DNA of 64,000 nucleotides from positions 1 to 64,000 of the IMG/VR virus record IMGVR_UViG_3300020463_000013; one strand, written 5' to 3'. A program made the translations under genes and the position numbers. Of the stretch, positions 46,301-55,199 are shown in pieces. Under the pieces are notes generated by a model. It was not told the DNA's origin. It worked only from the letters and a program-made list of their open reading frames with translations, and did not search any database. Position 1 is the stretch's first letter; every line of letters starts with the position of its first letter. Source of the stretch: a virus.

Positions 46301-49300
46301 CTATTCCTTGATCTGCATCTTTTTCGTCATCATAAGGCGCACCAATAGCAATGCTCATTCCGTCACTAGATATAGAAACGCTATCTGCAAATCCTATAGT
46401 TTTATTAGGTGCTTCAATAAGTTGATCAAATTCAAAAAATCCGTTGTTAATTCTGTAGACAACAACACCATTTGGCTTATCTGCGTTATATGTCACACTT
46501 GCTAAAAATACATCACCGTTTGCATTAACATCAATTGTTTCCCCAAACACTCCTAATTCTTGTTGATCTAACACTGTGCTTCCGTCTGTGCTATCATTTA
46601 TAACAGAGAACAATGTATCATTAGGTAAAAATCCTATGTAGTCAACTAGATCATTTGTGCTTGTCCAATTTGCACTATCAAAAACTCCTGCAGGTAAATT
46701 TGTACGTGCAACTAACAAATTACCACCTAGATATACAATATCGTTTTCTCTGTATGTTCTAGTTTCACTAAATTCGCCTTTAAATTTTTTATTCTTTGCA
46801 GAATCCCAATTAAAAGTAACATTATTTTCAATACCATTTTTATATTGATATACTTTACCATTAGCGCCTTCTTGTGATGCATACACAAATAGCCTATATA
46901 CGTCATTATTTTTTGCACCTTTAACAGTAGTGCCTAGGAATTGATTACTAGCTCTGTATTCGTTTATATAGTAACCTACAGCATCATAGCTTCCTGAAGG
47001 CCTACGTTCAAATATACTAAACATTCCCTCATAAAGTCTTTCACTTAAATTATTTTCAGCCGCTTGATCCACCGGAATATTGTATACTTCTTCCCAGTCA
47101 TTGCTGTCAGGACCTGGTATGTTAGGTTGTCTTGGTATACCGCTTACTTCGGCACTATCGTAGAACCAATATTCTGCACCCAATAATGTATCACTATCTT
47201 GTAAAGTAATATTGTTATCAGCTTTAAACACTATAAATTTACCAATTCCAAAAGGTGCATATTGAAAGCCAACTGAATCAATTTGACCAAATACACGATT
47301 TGTTTGATAGATTGGATTTGCTCTACCAGCATCTCCTATAAATTCTATTTCGACGTTGTCTCCAAAATCATTACCTAAACTAAATGTACCTGTAGTGTTT
47401 TTAACAAAAATTGTTCCGTTAAGTCCGTCCCTTTGATAAAATACTACATCAGCTTCTGCACCTGTGCCTAAATCTTTTACACGTAGCACATCGCCGCCAC
47501 CTAAAACTTGCGGTTCAAAAACATTGCCTAAACTATCAAATTTTGTAAAATTAAATTTAATATACCCATCCCAAACATCGTGTACAGTTTGTAGTTTATT
47601 TGTAATTGTTTGAGATAATCCTATATCTGTAATATTTTTATAACTACTATCAGACCAACGAGGTAATTGATCCATATATAAGTTTATACTTTCACTAGGA
47701 TTAATGTTATCAGTAAGCGATTTAGGTGCTTTTACTATATACAGATCGCTAGGAATAATACTAGTTACACCTCCTGCACCAGGTGCACCTTGATTTGTTA
47801 ATGTTTGAATAAAACTTCCGATTGAATTTTCACTGTTAATAGTACTATCATCGTCAACATCTAAAACATTAAAATATCTTCTGTTTTGATTAGTTTGTCC
47901 GCTAGGTGTAAAGTCTTCGTAAATTAAACCTCTGCCTCTATCTTCGCATGCACTTTCTGTTGGTCCTGTATTATACGCTTGTAAACTATCTATTACCCAA
48001 TAGCCGCCCCATTGTGCAGAATAATCAGATGCATCGTTATGTAATTTTTTTACATATTCACCAACAAAATCTCCGTTTCTTAAAAACAAACTTCCTTCAG
48101 TTGGAAATGTTCCGTTCACGTCCTTGACATAAATTGTTACCCTAGCATCTTCGTTATATTTGTATGCTACTGTGCCTATTGCTCCTGATGTTTCAATTAT
48201 ATCTCCTATGACAGGAACATTTGTAGCCGCGTCAACATATAGAACAGCATCTACTTTATAAAGTATTTGGTGTTCACCTGTTAAGAATTCGGTAGTAACA
48301 ATTGGATTGTAAATACTGTTAAATGGAGCAATGTCTTGAATACTATTTTTATTTTGATAAGCATTAGATCTTTGATTCCATTTTAAACTAATTGTATCTC
48401 CTACTTTTGATCCTTCATATTGGTTAAATGGTGCTCTTATAATTACGTGATCTGTAGCAGTGCTAGTAAATGGATAATTTCCTGAAGCAAGTACTACAGG
48501 AGCATCATCTGTTTCATCTGTCAAACCTAAAGCAATTCTAATCTGTGTCACACTTGTAAAACTATTAAAATCAATAGAATCTTCTGCACCTGTTATTCCT
48601 ACATTTGCTCTCCATAAACTATTGTCATAGCTTACAATATCATTCTTTAAATAATTTGTTGTTGTAATAAATTCATCTTGATATCTTGTTTTGACTTTAG
48701 ATGCAGACGGAGATCCTACGTAAATATATTTTCCGTCTTCACTTATATCTACACTTGCGCCAAATCTCTCGCCGTCCATAGCCGCACCGGCTAATGGAAT
48801 AAGTTCTGCTATAAGTATAAAATTATTACTTTCACTTGCTCTATTGTATACATTCACTTGTCCGTTGGCAAAATCTGGCATGCCTACAGCAATTACAGTA
48901 TTACGTTTGTTTACTGCAATACTACTTGCAAAATTTTGCAAGGCACTATCAGTGCCATTTTTATTTTCGATAGTCTGTGCCAAAGTATAATTTCTTGCAT
49001 TTTGCACAACTGACCATTTGTTGTCAGCACCAGAATCTATCCATAATATATCGCCGTCTTCTAAAGTACTTTGTGCTATAGTGTTAGCTTCGTCAACATT
49101 AGATGCACGTACTTTTACAAAATTTGTTACATAGCCTACTGTTTGTTCTATATCTTCTATATCTTCGTCACTAAGTAAGACTATCTTATCGCCAGTAACT
49201 TCTTTTACTTTGTAAAATCCTTCTATACCTTCAACGTCAAATATTCCTATTATGTCATCAGCTTTTACACCTGTATAAGTAGACTTTAGATTGACTGTAA

Positions 49301-52300
49301 ATTCGTCTGTGCCTGACGTAATACTTGTAATTGTGTTATCTGTATTAGAATATTTGTATACACTCCAAGATAAATTATCAGTACCTACCCAGACATAATC
49401 TCCCTGCCGTAAATTATCAAAATCTAAGTTTAAAATATCATCGTATGTTTGTGATATAACTTTTACATCTTCAAAATCAACATAACCTGCATTTTTTACA
49501 TAAGTTGAATCAACATACTTGGTTGGAAATGGAGCGTGATTATAATCATCACTTTTTTGATACACGTCATAAGGTGGTATTTTAAAAATTAAGTCTGTGC
49601 TTGCAGGATCAATTGAATTTACTAATTCAATTGGTTGCGGTGAAAGCCTAAATTTAGATTCGTCTAATGTATAATCAACTTCTTGGAAAGCATCAACAGC
49701 ACCATACTGGCCGTCCTTGATAGCCCATTCTTCGTAAAATTCTAAACTATCTTTGTCTGCACTTGCCAAGGCATCAAACATTTTACTTAAAGCATTTTTT
49801 GTACCTTTATCTTGTAACATGCCCTGGTAAAATTTGTATTGACTTACATCATCATTTACAATATTTTCTAAATACTTTCTTTTTTGATAGCCAATTAAAT
49901 GCTGTGCTAATCTTTGTTGTTCTACATCAAAATTATCGCTGTCTAAATCATAAAAATCTGTAAACTGTATAGCTTTGTAGTCCCAGTTTGAATACAATCC
50001 ACCAATAGGCTTATCAGTCAATCTATTCCATTGATTGTCTATAAATGTTTCGGTTCCTGGAACTTTTTTATCTGCTGAATAATAAAATTCTTTGTGCTTT
50101 ACAATATCGCCAATATCATAATCGTTCCAAGGCATCCATTCAGTAATTTTTGCACCATCATAAAAGAATCCAGGTATACTTATACTACCATTCCATTCAT
50201 CTGTTCTATAACCTGCAACTTTTATTCTTTCCTGTCTGTAGCCAGGTTCTTGATCATAAATTACATCACCAAATACTGTTCTATTATCTAGTAATACCAC
50301 ATGTTCTTTTTGTACTAATGGGAGAGTAGCCGCGTATATTCCGTCTGCTGTGTTTCTTGTTTGCATATAAAATTCATTTGGATTTTCTCTACCAATTGCT
50401 AAAAATTCTGAGTTTAATTTTTTTCCGTCTGCTTTTATTATGCTATAGCCGTATATTGTTTCGTATACATTAGATACAACGCTATAGTCACTTACAAATT
50501 TTAAGTACTGAGCTGCAGGAGATACCGTTAGAAGTGTTCCATTATCCCAGCGTTGTGTTGTCCAAAACATGAATTGTTTTGCACTATATCTCCAATCTTG
50601 CACTACTGCTTCATTACCTTCATAGTTGTCAAACACAAAGCCTTGATTTTCTAACCAAGCACCATAGGAAACTAAAAAGTCTACTACCTCCTGAATTGAA
50701 TCAAAAGTAGTACCGTACGCAACTTCTTGTACAATATTTTTATTAAATAATTTTGCAAAACTAGCTCTTACGCCGCCATCCATAGGAAGTTCTGCTAATT
50801 TAGTAGTTTTATCTCCATCAAGAGTAGCGGCACTAGTATGAGATTCTGTTACTCTATAGTAAGCATTTTGAAACTCTACTATATAACCTTTTTCATAATA
50901 TTTGTCAGAAGCCCATTTTAAGAAATCTTCGCTTATTCCACCTACAGTAATAACTGGATCTTTTTGCTGTTTAATTACTGGGTGTGTTTTAAATGTTGCA
51001 CTAGTATTACTGTAGCCTTTTACAGTATATCCGCCTATTACTTTTTCTATAATTACACCAGAATATGCAACAGTTTTTATAGGAGTGCTAGTGTTTAAAA
51101 TAATTTGATAATTTTCTTCTGGAACAAATACGTTACCTTCATTTGTAGGACTTCTGCTGTCCAAAATTAATTTAAATTTTGCTTTTTCTGTAAAAGCTCC
51201 TAATTTAAATCCAATGTTATTTTGTATTGATGAAATATTGTTTTTGTAGTCAGCGTAACTTGTTGTCACGTCCAAGAACATGTAGTCAGCTATGTAGTTT
51301 ACAAATCCGCTTGTGTATGTTTGTGTAGTATCTGTTACAGATGTAGGATACACAAGTTTATCTAATTCTAATTGTTTGCTAGTATCCTTATACACTATTA
51401 TATCTGCAACGTCTCTAATTTGTCTTTGCCTATCAAATGCTGTAGCAAACATTCTCGAAGGAGCATTTAGAATTAAACTTGAAATAAGACTAAAAGCATA
51501 CTCACTAGATCTGCGCCATGCAGATTCTACAGGTGCACCGTCGCCAAACTTAAAATTGTCTTCTATTCCTGTGCTAGTAAAACCAGTTGCATATCCACTA
51601 GCTAATGGACTTAAAAGTGCGCCATTTGCATCTGTAGGTATATGTTGTGTAAGATTGGGCCTTACGTATTTTTTAACAAATTTTGGAATTGTGTTAGGCT
51701 GTGCTATTTTGCCTTGTTCTATATCTTGCCACATTACTAAGTTATCACGGGTATATGGTGCAGGTCCGTAATTTGTTTCCCACCAAGTAGGTTTAACAGT
51801 AAAGCCTAACATTTCCCACGGATGGCTATGTGGGCGGTCTGTATCATATGCCATCATATATACTTGACGCCAGTAACCAGGCAAAACTTTTCCTGTAGGA
51901 CTTTGCATTGATTCATAGTTAAAAGAAAAAGTGTCAGATCTTACAAAATTATTTTTTGTATACTGCGTATCTGCAATACTTGTCCATTCAATAAAATCAG
52001 TAAGCATGCCTTTATCTACTGCATCTTTAGGTGAATAGCTATCTCTTGCATCGCCTTCGACATAATCTGTTAGATCAAATATTGTTTCATCATAACTTAT
52101 TTTTATGTTGTTGTATATACGTGTCTCTAGTTCAATTATGAGATTATCTCTAAAATCTCCATAGGCTTTTACAATACTACCATCGTGTCCTTGTATTACA
52201 TCTACAGGTGTTCTGTATGTTGTATCTAAAAACTTTTCAGGCTGATATGCAGGATACAATCCTAATTTTGTAGGTGTAGCAGGTACATACGATCCATTTG

Positions 52301-55199
52301 TATTTTCATACTCGTAAATAGTTACAATATCGTCTTCAGCTTTAGTCGCTGTAATCACAGCAAAACCTTCGTCATTAAATGTATAATCTTTTCCGTGTGT
52401 TAATTGAACACCATTCAGATATACTGTGACTGCTTTTTTATCTAAAACAGTTTTATCAAATGTCCTTGTCAACGCAAAAAATGTATTGTTTACATCTTCT
52501 ATTACATATCTTAATTCTTTTGATGCTCCTAGAGGCACCATATCACTAAAGAAAAACGGCTGTGTTTCAGTTTTACTTTTGTTTATTTCTGCAAGAATTA
52601 GATCAACATGAGTCTTCACATCACCTTCAAATCCTAAAGTCTCTGCTACTTGAATAAATCTTCTCTTAAATTTTCCATACTCTTTTCTAGCAAACTTTAT
52701 TGAATTAATTACATTACTTTCACTGTTTGTTAAATGATATAATGAATGGTTTATTAATCCGCTATGTTTTACAAATCTATTTCCAAATTGACTAACTTGT
52801 CCTAAGTCACGTAAATTACTAGTGCCTGGAAATTGTCCTTCGAAATTATCTATTTCTTCTACAATAGTGCTTACATGATCATTAACTTCTCCCAAAGTAA
52901 ATTCTGTGACATTTTTGTTTAAAGGATTTCTTTCGAAGTTGATAGGAAATTCATATGTTCCATTATTATTTTTGCTTGTGCTAGATTTTGTTTTTATAAG
53001 TATAACATCATCTACTGATAAACTTTTTGTAAAAACAATCTGTAATGTGTTATTGACGTCTTTAGTTGTTGTGAAATCTACACCCATTTTTTGTATTGTG
53101 TTATTTTTATAGACACGTAACCATAAATCTGTTAAGGTTGCACTTGCATCATAATGATCTATATCAAATTCTGTTTGTGTACCATCATATACATATTGAC
53201 GTTCTACTTTTTGTGTACTTAAAGTATCTGCCTTTTTATATCCTGTAACAAATTTAAAATTATCTATTTCGCTAAATTTCTTTAAAAATGTTATGTCTGA
53301 TTTTACATCTACTAAACTATTTTGTGTTTGGTAAGTAAATATTTGTCCTAGTAAATTAAAATCAAATAATATATCACCACTGTTAGTAATATTCCTGTAT
53401 GATAATGGAAATCCTAATTCTGTGTCATTTGCTCCCGTTCCTTGTTTGTAGGAAAATAATTTGTTACCTGAAAAGTTGCTTGCATCATAAACTGTTTTGT
53501 CGCCATAGCTTACGCCGTCTTTATCAAAAAGATCAAATAATGGACTTATATTCACATCAGTTTTATCTTGACCGTTTTTCCATTGTGTGCCATCAAAGTA
53601 AAACATTTTACCTTTGTATACATCGCCTTGCCTTACTAATACAGTTTCATTTAAAATAGGATCTGTATCTGTTTCATCTATTAAAGCAATTTGTGTAACA
53701 CTGTTAAAGACAATAAATTTTACCTTAAATATTTTTCCGTATACACGCTCGTCTTGATCTCCTAAAAATAGTATTCTCATACCTTCTGAAAGATCAATAT
53801 TATCTATATTATATCCTGTTGCGCCTTCAATTACGGATCTTACATCAGATGTAAAAATATCTACTAGATCTACATCTAACTTGTTCTTAGTACCAAAATC
53901 AAATAATTTTATACCTGCTTCAAATTCTATAATAGGCCTACTCGCTCTATTTGTTTGATTTACTTCAACAGGTTGATTGTTTATTGCGGCACTCTTTTCA
54001 ATTACATCTCTATGAAACCATCTGTTATATCTGCTCCATAGGTTACCGTCTATAGCACTTCTATCTATAACCACATAATCTCTTGTTAAAGGATAACCAA
54101 TACTTTGACCAAATGGTAATCTATCAAAAGCGCCGTCATCAAAAGGATTTGTTATATTTGCAGTAAAAGTTGTAGGTACATCCAAAGCATCTTCTTTTAC
54201 AAGTTTTATTTTATCGCCGACGCCTTCAACATAATATTCACCCTCTGCATATGTACTTGGTGTTACATTACCAATAAAATAAATTTTCATTCCATTTGAT
54301 AACTCAAACCCATTACCTGTTTTGTAAGTCTTTTTTCCTACTACTTCTGCATCAACATCAATTTTAGTTGCTTCTTCTATATTGTATACTTCGATAACTC
54401 CACTACTACCTAAATCGTTATCGCTCATATAATAGATTACATCTGGTGTGCTTTGATCTAATTTAAATTCTATTATTCCTTTATCAGTTGCATCTGATGA
54501 ATCTTGTATAATATTATAAGCTGAATCTTCTACACGCTTACTTCTAAATACTAAAGGCAAACCAGGTGCATCAACTTCAAACCTATATGTAATTCCTCTA
54601 TATAGTTTCAATGTAGGATTAGGAGTTTTTCCGTCTGGTGAAAATATATACGATTTATTATCTAATGCATCTTGTGCAGTGACAGTGTAAGTGCTTACAA
54701 CATCAATAGTCTGTCCTGCAACAGGCACACTTTGCGGTCCTGTAGGAAGCCAATAGTATTCTCTAAAATTAACAAACTTATCCCAATTTACATGCGGATC
54801 CCAAGCATAATATTCTTGGGCATTTAGTTTATCATGATTAACATTTGCACCGTTAAAGTTTCCTATTTGATTTATATAATCGTTGTAATCTTTATAGTAT
54901 GTTAAATTGCCTAATGTATCTTTAATTAAACTTGCTGGTTCAAATTGATAATCTTCTCTTTGTTTAGAAACATCACCGACATAATTATCAGATGCTTGAA
55001 ATGCATTTGTAATTTTTCTACCATAATACCCGTTAACTTTTTCAGCTACGCCAGGTTGAATCATTTGGTCAAATGTTGCACTTAAAAATTTTCTGTTAAA
55101 TCTTGATCTAAAATATTTAGGTAAGTGATTTAAACTAGACCGTTTTATAGGATTTCCTGCAGGAAGTGCAGGATCATTTTGATTGTCATCGTAAGACAT
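40296..55199 (-). CDS. Giant virion protein in the gp7 position
   Basis: This 4967-aa protein starts in a TAATG overlap with gp6, the position of baseplate wedge gp7 in T4 (about 1030 aa). About 170-280: cupredoxin-like beta-sandwich (LYRGITYRFEVDAPG). About 2080-2170 and 2880-3110: FG-GAP/beta-propeller-like repeats (GERFGASVDISEDGKYIYVG; FGTAISYTGDILAIGSK). About 3540 and 3900: glycine-rich GY...P repeats. Many copies of a GDGTxTxF...VxxNGVxL module recur from about 660 to the C-terminus. It is not split, and no enzymatic motif was seen. Its role in the baseplate or in large fibres is inferred from synteny and composition. Confidence 0.8.
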   Translation of the reverse strand: MSYDDNQNDPALPAGNPIKRSSLNHLPKYFRSRFNRKFLSATFDQMIQPGVAEKVNGYYGRKITNAFQASDNYVGDVSKQREDYQFEPASLIKDTLGNLTYYKDYNDYINQIGNFNGANVNHDKLNAQEYYAWDPHVNWDKFVNFREYYWLPTGPQSVPVAGQTIDVVSTYTVTAQDALDNKSYIFSPDGKTPNPTLKLYRGITYRFEVDAPGLPLVFRSKRVEDSAYNIIQDSSDATDKGIIEFKLDQSTPDVIYYMSDNDLGSSGVIEVYNIEEATKIDVDAEVVGKKTYKTGNGFELSNGMKIYFIGNVTPSTYAEGEYYVEGVGDKIKLVKEDALDVPTTFTANITNPFDDGAFDRLPFGQSIGYPLTRDYVVIDRSAIDGNLWSRYNRWFHRDVIEKSAAINNQPVEVNQTNRASRPIIEFEAGIKLFDFGTKNKLDVDLVDIFTSDVRSVIEGATGYNIDNIDLSEGMRILFLGDQDERVYGKIFKVKFIVFNSVTQIALIDETDTDPILNETVLVRQGDVYKGKMFYFDGTQWKNGQDKTDVNISPLFDLFDKDGVSYGDKTVYDASNFSGNKLFSYKQGTGANDTELGFPLSYRNITNSGDILFDFNLLGQIFTYQTQNSLVDVKSDITFLKKFSEIDNFKFVTGYKKADTLSTQKVERQYVYDGTQTEFDIDHYDASATLTDLWLRVYKNNTIQKMGVDFTTTKDVNNTLQIVFTKSLSVDDVILIKTKSSTSKNNNGTYEFPINFERNPLNKNVTEFTLGEVNDHVSTIVEEIDNFEGQFPGTSNLRDLGQVSQFGNRFVKHSGLINHSLYHLTNSESNVINSIKFARKEYGKFKRRFIQVAETLGFEGDVKTHVDLILAEINKSKTETQPFFFSDMVPLGASKELRYVIEDVNNTFFALTRTFDKTVLDKKAVTVYLNGVQLTHGKDYTFNDEGFAVITATKAEDDIVTIYEYENTNGSYVPATPTKLGLYPAYQPEKFLDTTYRTPVDVIQGHDGSIVKAYGDFRDNLIIELETRIYNNIKISYDETIFDLTDYVEGDARDSYSPKDAVDKGMLTDFIEWTSIADTQYTKNNFVRSDTFSFNYESMQSPTGKVLPGYWRQVYMMAYDTDRPHSHPWEMLGFTVKPTWWETNYGPAPYTRDNLVMWQDIEQGKIAQPNTIPKFVKKYVRPNLTQHIPTDANGALLSPLASGYATGFTSTGIEDNFKFGDGAPVESAWRRSSEYAFSLISSLILNAPSRMFATAFDRQRQIRDVADIIVYKDTSKQLELDKLVYPTSVTDTTQTYTSGFVNYIADYMFLDVTTSYADYKNNISSIQNNIGFKLGAFTEKAKFKLILDSRSPTNEGNVFVPEENYQIILNTSTPIKTVAYSGVIIEKVIGGYTVKGYSNTSATFKTHPVIKQQKDPVITVGGISEDFLKWASDKYYEKGYIVEFQNAYYRVTESHTSAATLDGDKTTKLAELPMDGGVRASFAKLFNKNIVQEVAYGTTFDSIQEVVDFLVSYGAWLENQGFVFDNYEGNEAVVQDWRYSAKQFMFWTTQRWDNGTLLTVSPAAQYLKFVSDYSVVSNVYETIYGYSIIKADGKKLNSEFLAIGRENPNEFYMQTRNTADGIYAATLPLVQKEHVVLLDNRTVFGDVIYDQEPGYRQERIKVAGYRTDEWNGSISIPGFFYDGAKITEWMPWNDYDIGDIVKHKEFYYSADKKVPGTETFIDNQWNRLTDKPIGGLYSNWDYKAIQFTDFYDLDSDNFDVEQQRLAQHLIGYQKRKYLENIVNDDVSQYKFYQGMLQDKGTKNALSKMFDALASADKDSLEFYEEWAIKDGQYGAVDAFQEVDYTLDESKFRLSPQPIELVNSIDPASTDLIFKIPPYDVYQKSDDYNHAPFPTKYVDSTYVKNAGYVDFEDVKVISQTYDDILNLDFDNLRQGDYVWVGTDNLSWSVYKYSNTDNTITSITSGTDEFTVNLKSTYTGVKADDIIGIFDVEGIEGFYKVKEVTGDKIVLLSDEDIEDIEQTVGYVTNFVKVRASNVDEANTIAQSTLEDGDILWIDSGADNKWSVVQNARNYTLAQTIENKNGTDSALQNFASSIAVNKRNTVIAVGMPDFANGQVNVYNRASESNNFILIAELIPLAGAAMDGERFGASVDISEDGKYIYVGSPSASKVKTRYQDEFITTTNYLKNDIVSYDNSLWRANVGITGAEDSIDFNSFTSVTQIRIALGLTDETDDAPVVLASGNYPFTSTATDHVIIRAPFNQYEGSKVGDTISLKWNQRSNAYQNKNSIQDIAPFNSIYNPIVTTEFLTGEHQILYKVDAVLYVDAATNVPVIGDIIETSGAIGTVAYKYNEDARVTIYVKDVNGTFPTEGSLFLRNGDFVGEYVKKLHNDASDYSAQWGGYWVIDSLQAYNTGPTESACEDRGRGLIYEDFTPSGQTNQNRRYFNVLDVDDDSTINSENSIGSFIQTLTNQGAPGAGGVTSIIPSDLYIVKAPKSLTDNINPSESINLYMDQLPRWSDSSYKNITDIGLSQTITNKLQTVHDVWDGYIKFNFTKFDSLGNVFEPQVLGGGDVLRVKDLGTGAEADVVFYQRDGLNGTIFVKNTTGTFSLGNDFGDNVEIEFIGDAGRANPIYQTNRVFGQIDSVGFQYAPFGIGKFIVFKADNNITLQDSDTLLGAEYWFYDSAEVSGIPRQPNIPGPDSNDWEEVYNIPVDQAAENNLSERLYEGMFSIFERRPSGSYDAVGYYINEYRASNQFLGTTVKGAKNNDVYRLFVYASQEGANGKVYQYKNGIENNVTFNWDSAKNKKFKGEFSETRTYRENDIVYLGGNLLVARTNLPAGVFDSANWTSTNDLVDYIGFLPNDTLFSVINDSTDGSTVLDQQELGVFGETIDVNANGDVFLASVTYNADKPNGVVVYRINNGFFEFDQLIEAPNKTIGFADSVSISSDGMSIAIGAPYDDEKDADQGIVYIYRQVQGKFELDQKLYSPKNERAEQFGTAISYTGDILAIGSKNADSIFESTIDVYSQKKEGSTYVNDPTSQPTGLPTTFDNSFTKFRRTNVDDGVVYVYENLNGKLLYADTIQFNNANVDYFGRNVEATGNHVYVGLPRLETGGQVGAFVDYRVQGNVYNNIRTPKDPVDVAKIKKVILYNKKTKKLLAYLDYIDVLQGKIAGVAEQELRYKTYYDPATYTTGTNVVVQKLNTWGQEQVGQLWWDLTNAKFLNPYQNDITYSTNNWNKLFSGASIDVYEWVETTLTPEQWNEQADTNDGLSQGISGQAKTTTNYVTKKVYDSISQSFTDKYFYWIKDKKTIPNNDFRTESAFNTAQLIADPYSYGYRYVSFFGNNQFAVNNCDTLIEGKEVAISVQYYTLENQDSNVHNQYQILTDGLASSKPNRDIERKWFDSLIGYDTRNRPVPDNTLGAKKKYGILNNPRQSLFVNNIEAMKQLIERVNGVLKENLIVENKNLTGLNYKEDFPSAITRLYDTTVESFAEIDLIGVAKSKQAILTPVIENGKIVRVTITDPGRGYLVAPTYTIRGASGEGADFTFTIDNAGQVTNVVVNNQGENYEDTTTIEVRKFAALVKADETINGKWSIYERLTETSTWNRIKSQAYNATLYWEYADWYMSGASETTEIDHLVDFSYQLTELNDNIGDVVKISSIGSGGWLLLQKIDEQSTTDYTVNYKTIGRQNGTIQFKRGLYDVTANLNGFDTISFDVQFYDAQPTVEQRRILEVLRDDLLTVELEHEYNKLFFASVRYAFSEQPYIDWAFKTSFVKAQHNVGSLREDITFNNDNLPSYEDYLEEVKPFKTKLREYLSSYERIEPTNTVITDFDLAPRYVEGRGIQPHPSQVIEDMIVGTESDITTYPYRHWLDNASYEIKSVNIYDGGTKYSEPPVISAVGGGGTGAKFKTYLGVNGKIVKIDVLDSGSGYISAPTLDINGSNPGGIDARISAVIGHETVRSFLTRVKFDRISSSFIITKLNESENFIGSGSKYIYDLKWPIDVKPANIKITVGGVELLPSQYTYTNFQDNTKTYVRFKGRITLDTPPANTKAIVIEYKKDPDLLVAQDRVNLLYDPTTGMLGKDIAQVMDGVDYGGVEVKSFGFENQGGFDAEGWFTGKWDTYDETYEDEVFNFDGSTTIIEVSKPLENGVEYNVYKNNIRIDDPNYDGSTFIENPNAIMETLVGDGITKILYLDNYGIKVADGDTLVIRKKTSDGSFLADPNGYDTLIEGGDLPYSTATGLKAEDISVDGDGFVTPTTSKGPEEIIPGQVLDTVDIQVYERPTGGASNIRSFNYVGDGTNKTFSLDQNVAFNNNIFVKVGDVIKTKDDYIFSTDRKSIIMDVAPGANIKVNIITLDVSGTNVLDYGTFVADGSTLDFLTNVRYADNMTHYATIDGEKQDTLLIKSDDSSYDVPGNVVIRFATPPIADKIINFGIFEGTTKNFSSVQIDEFIGDGSSIAFTLQTTPFSATPSQHNTIVKVNNTILSAGYSQHFDVTDIREYRLDLWQVPLGAFNHQDLLVYLNDIELTYGEQWNFVSAGEFDSTIRDENDIDPATGEPRVILDQQSGSTVTLLPGVGKDGDTLRVYAIKDGQYAYGYWDSAGEFASTPGTIYMDNVYESSDIITVYTFTNNKSQGIERQEFDVVERTKLTVGSENWYQLRHLRNGLIELRKPATDAQYVWVAKNGVLLSPSIDYYITDNKKYLKIAYDLSENDTIDIIHFAETPLIQKFGWRQFKDILNRTHYKRLTGKEDILLVRDLYPWDKTIEVENGDKLPQPGANPDTPSVIFIEGERIEYFVRDKNILKQIRRATLGTGAKDVYKEGTEVYHQGTDQNMPYKDETITLTLDGDGTSTQFQLDWTPNSVNEFEVFVAGKRMRKNSISSYQFETVDGNGNTVSAPQMDSPEGDVTLAPEFTISGTTLTLAEPAPENTKVIIIRKQGRIWTDPGTQLSKAKGNIARFLRNSTTDLPR

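Noticed and set aside
43138-54000. Short ORFs on the plus strand within the giant gene
   Set aside because: They lack ribosome-binding sites and have compositions expected from the antisense of a beta-rich repetitive gene.
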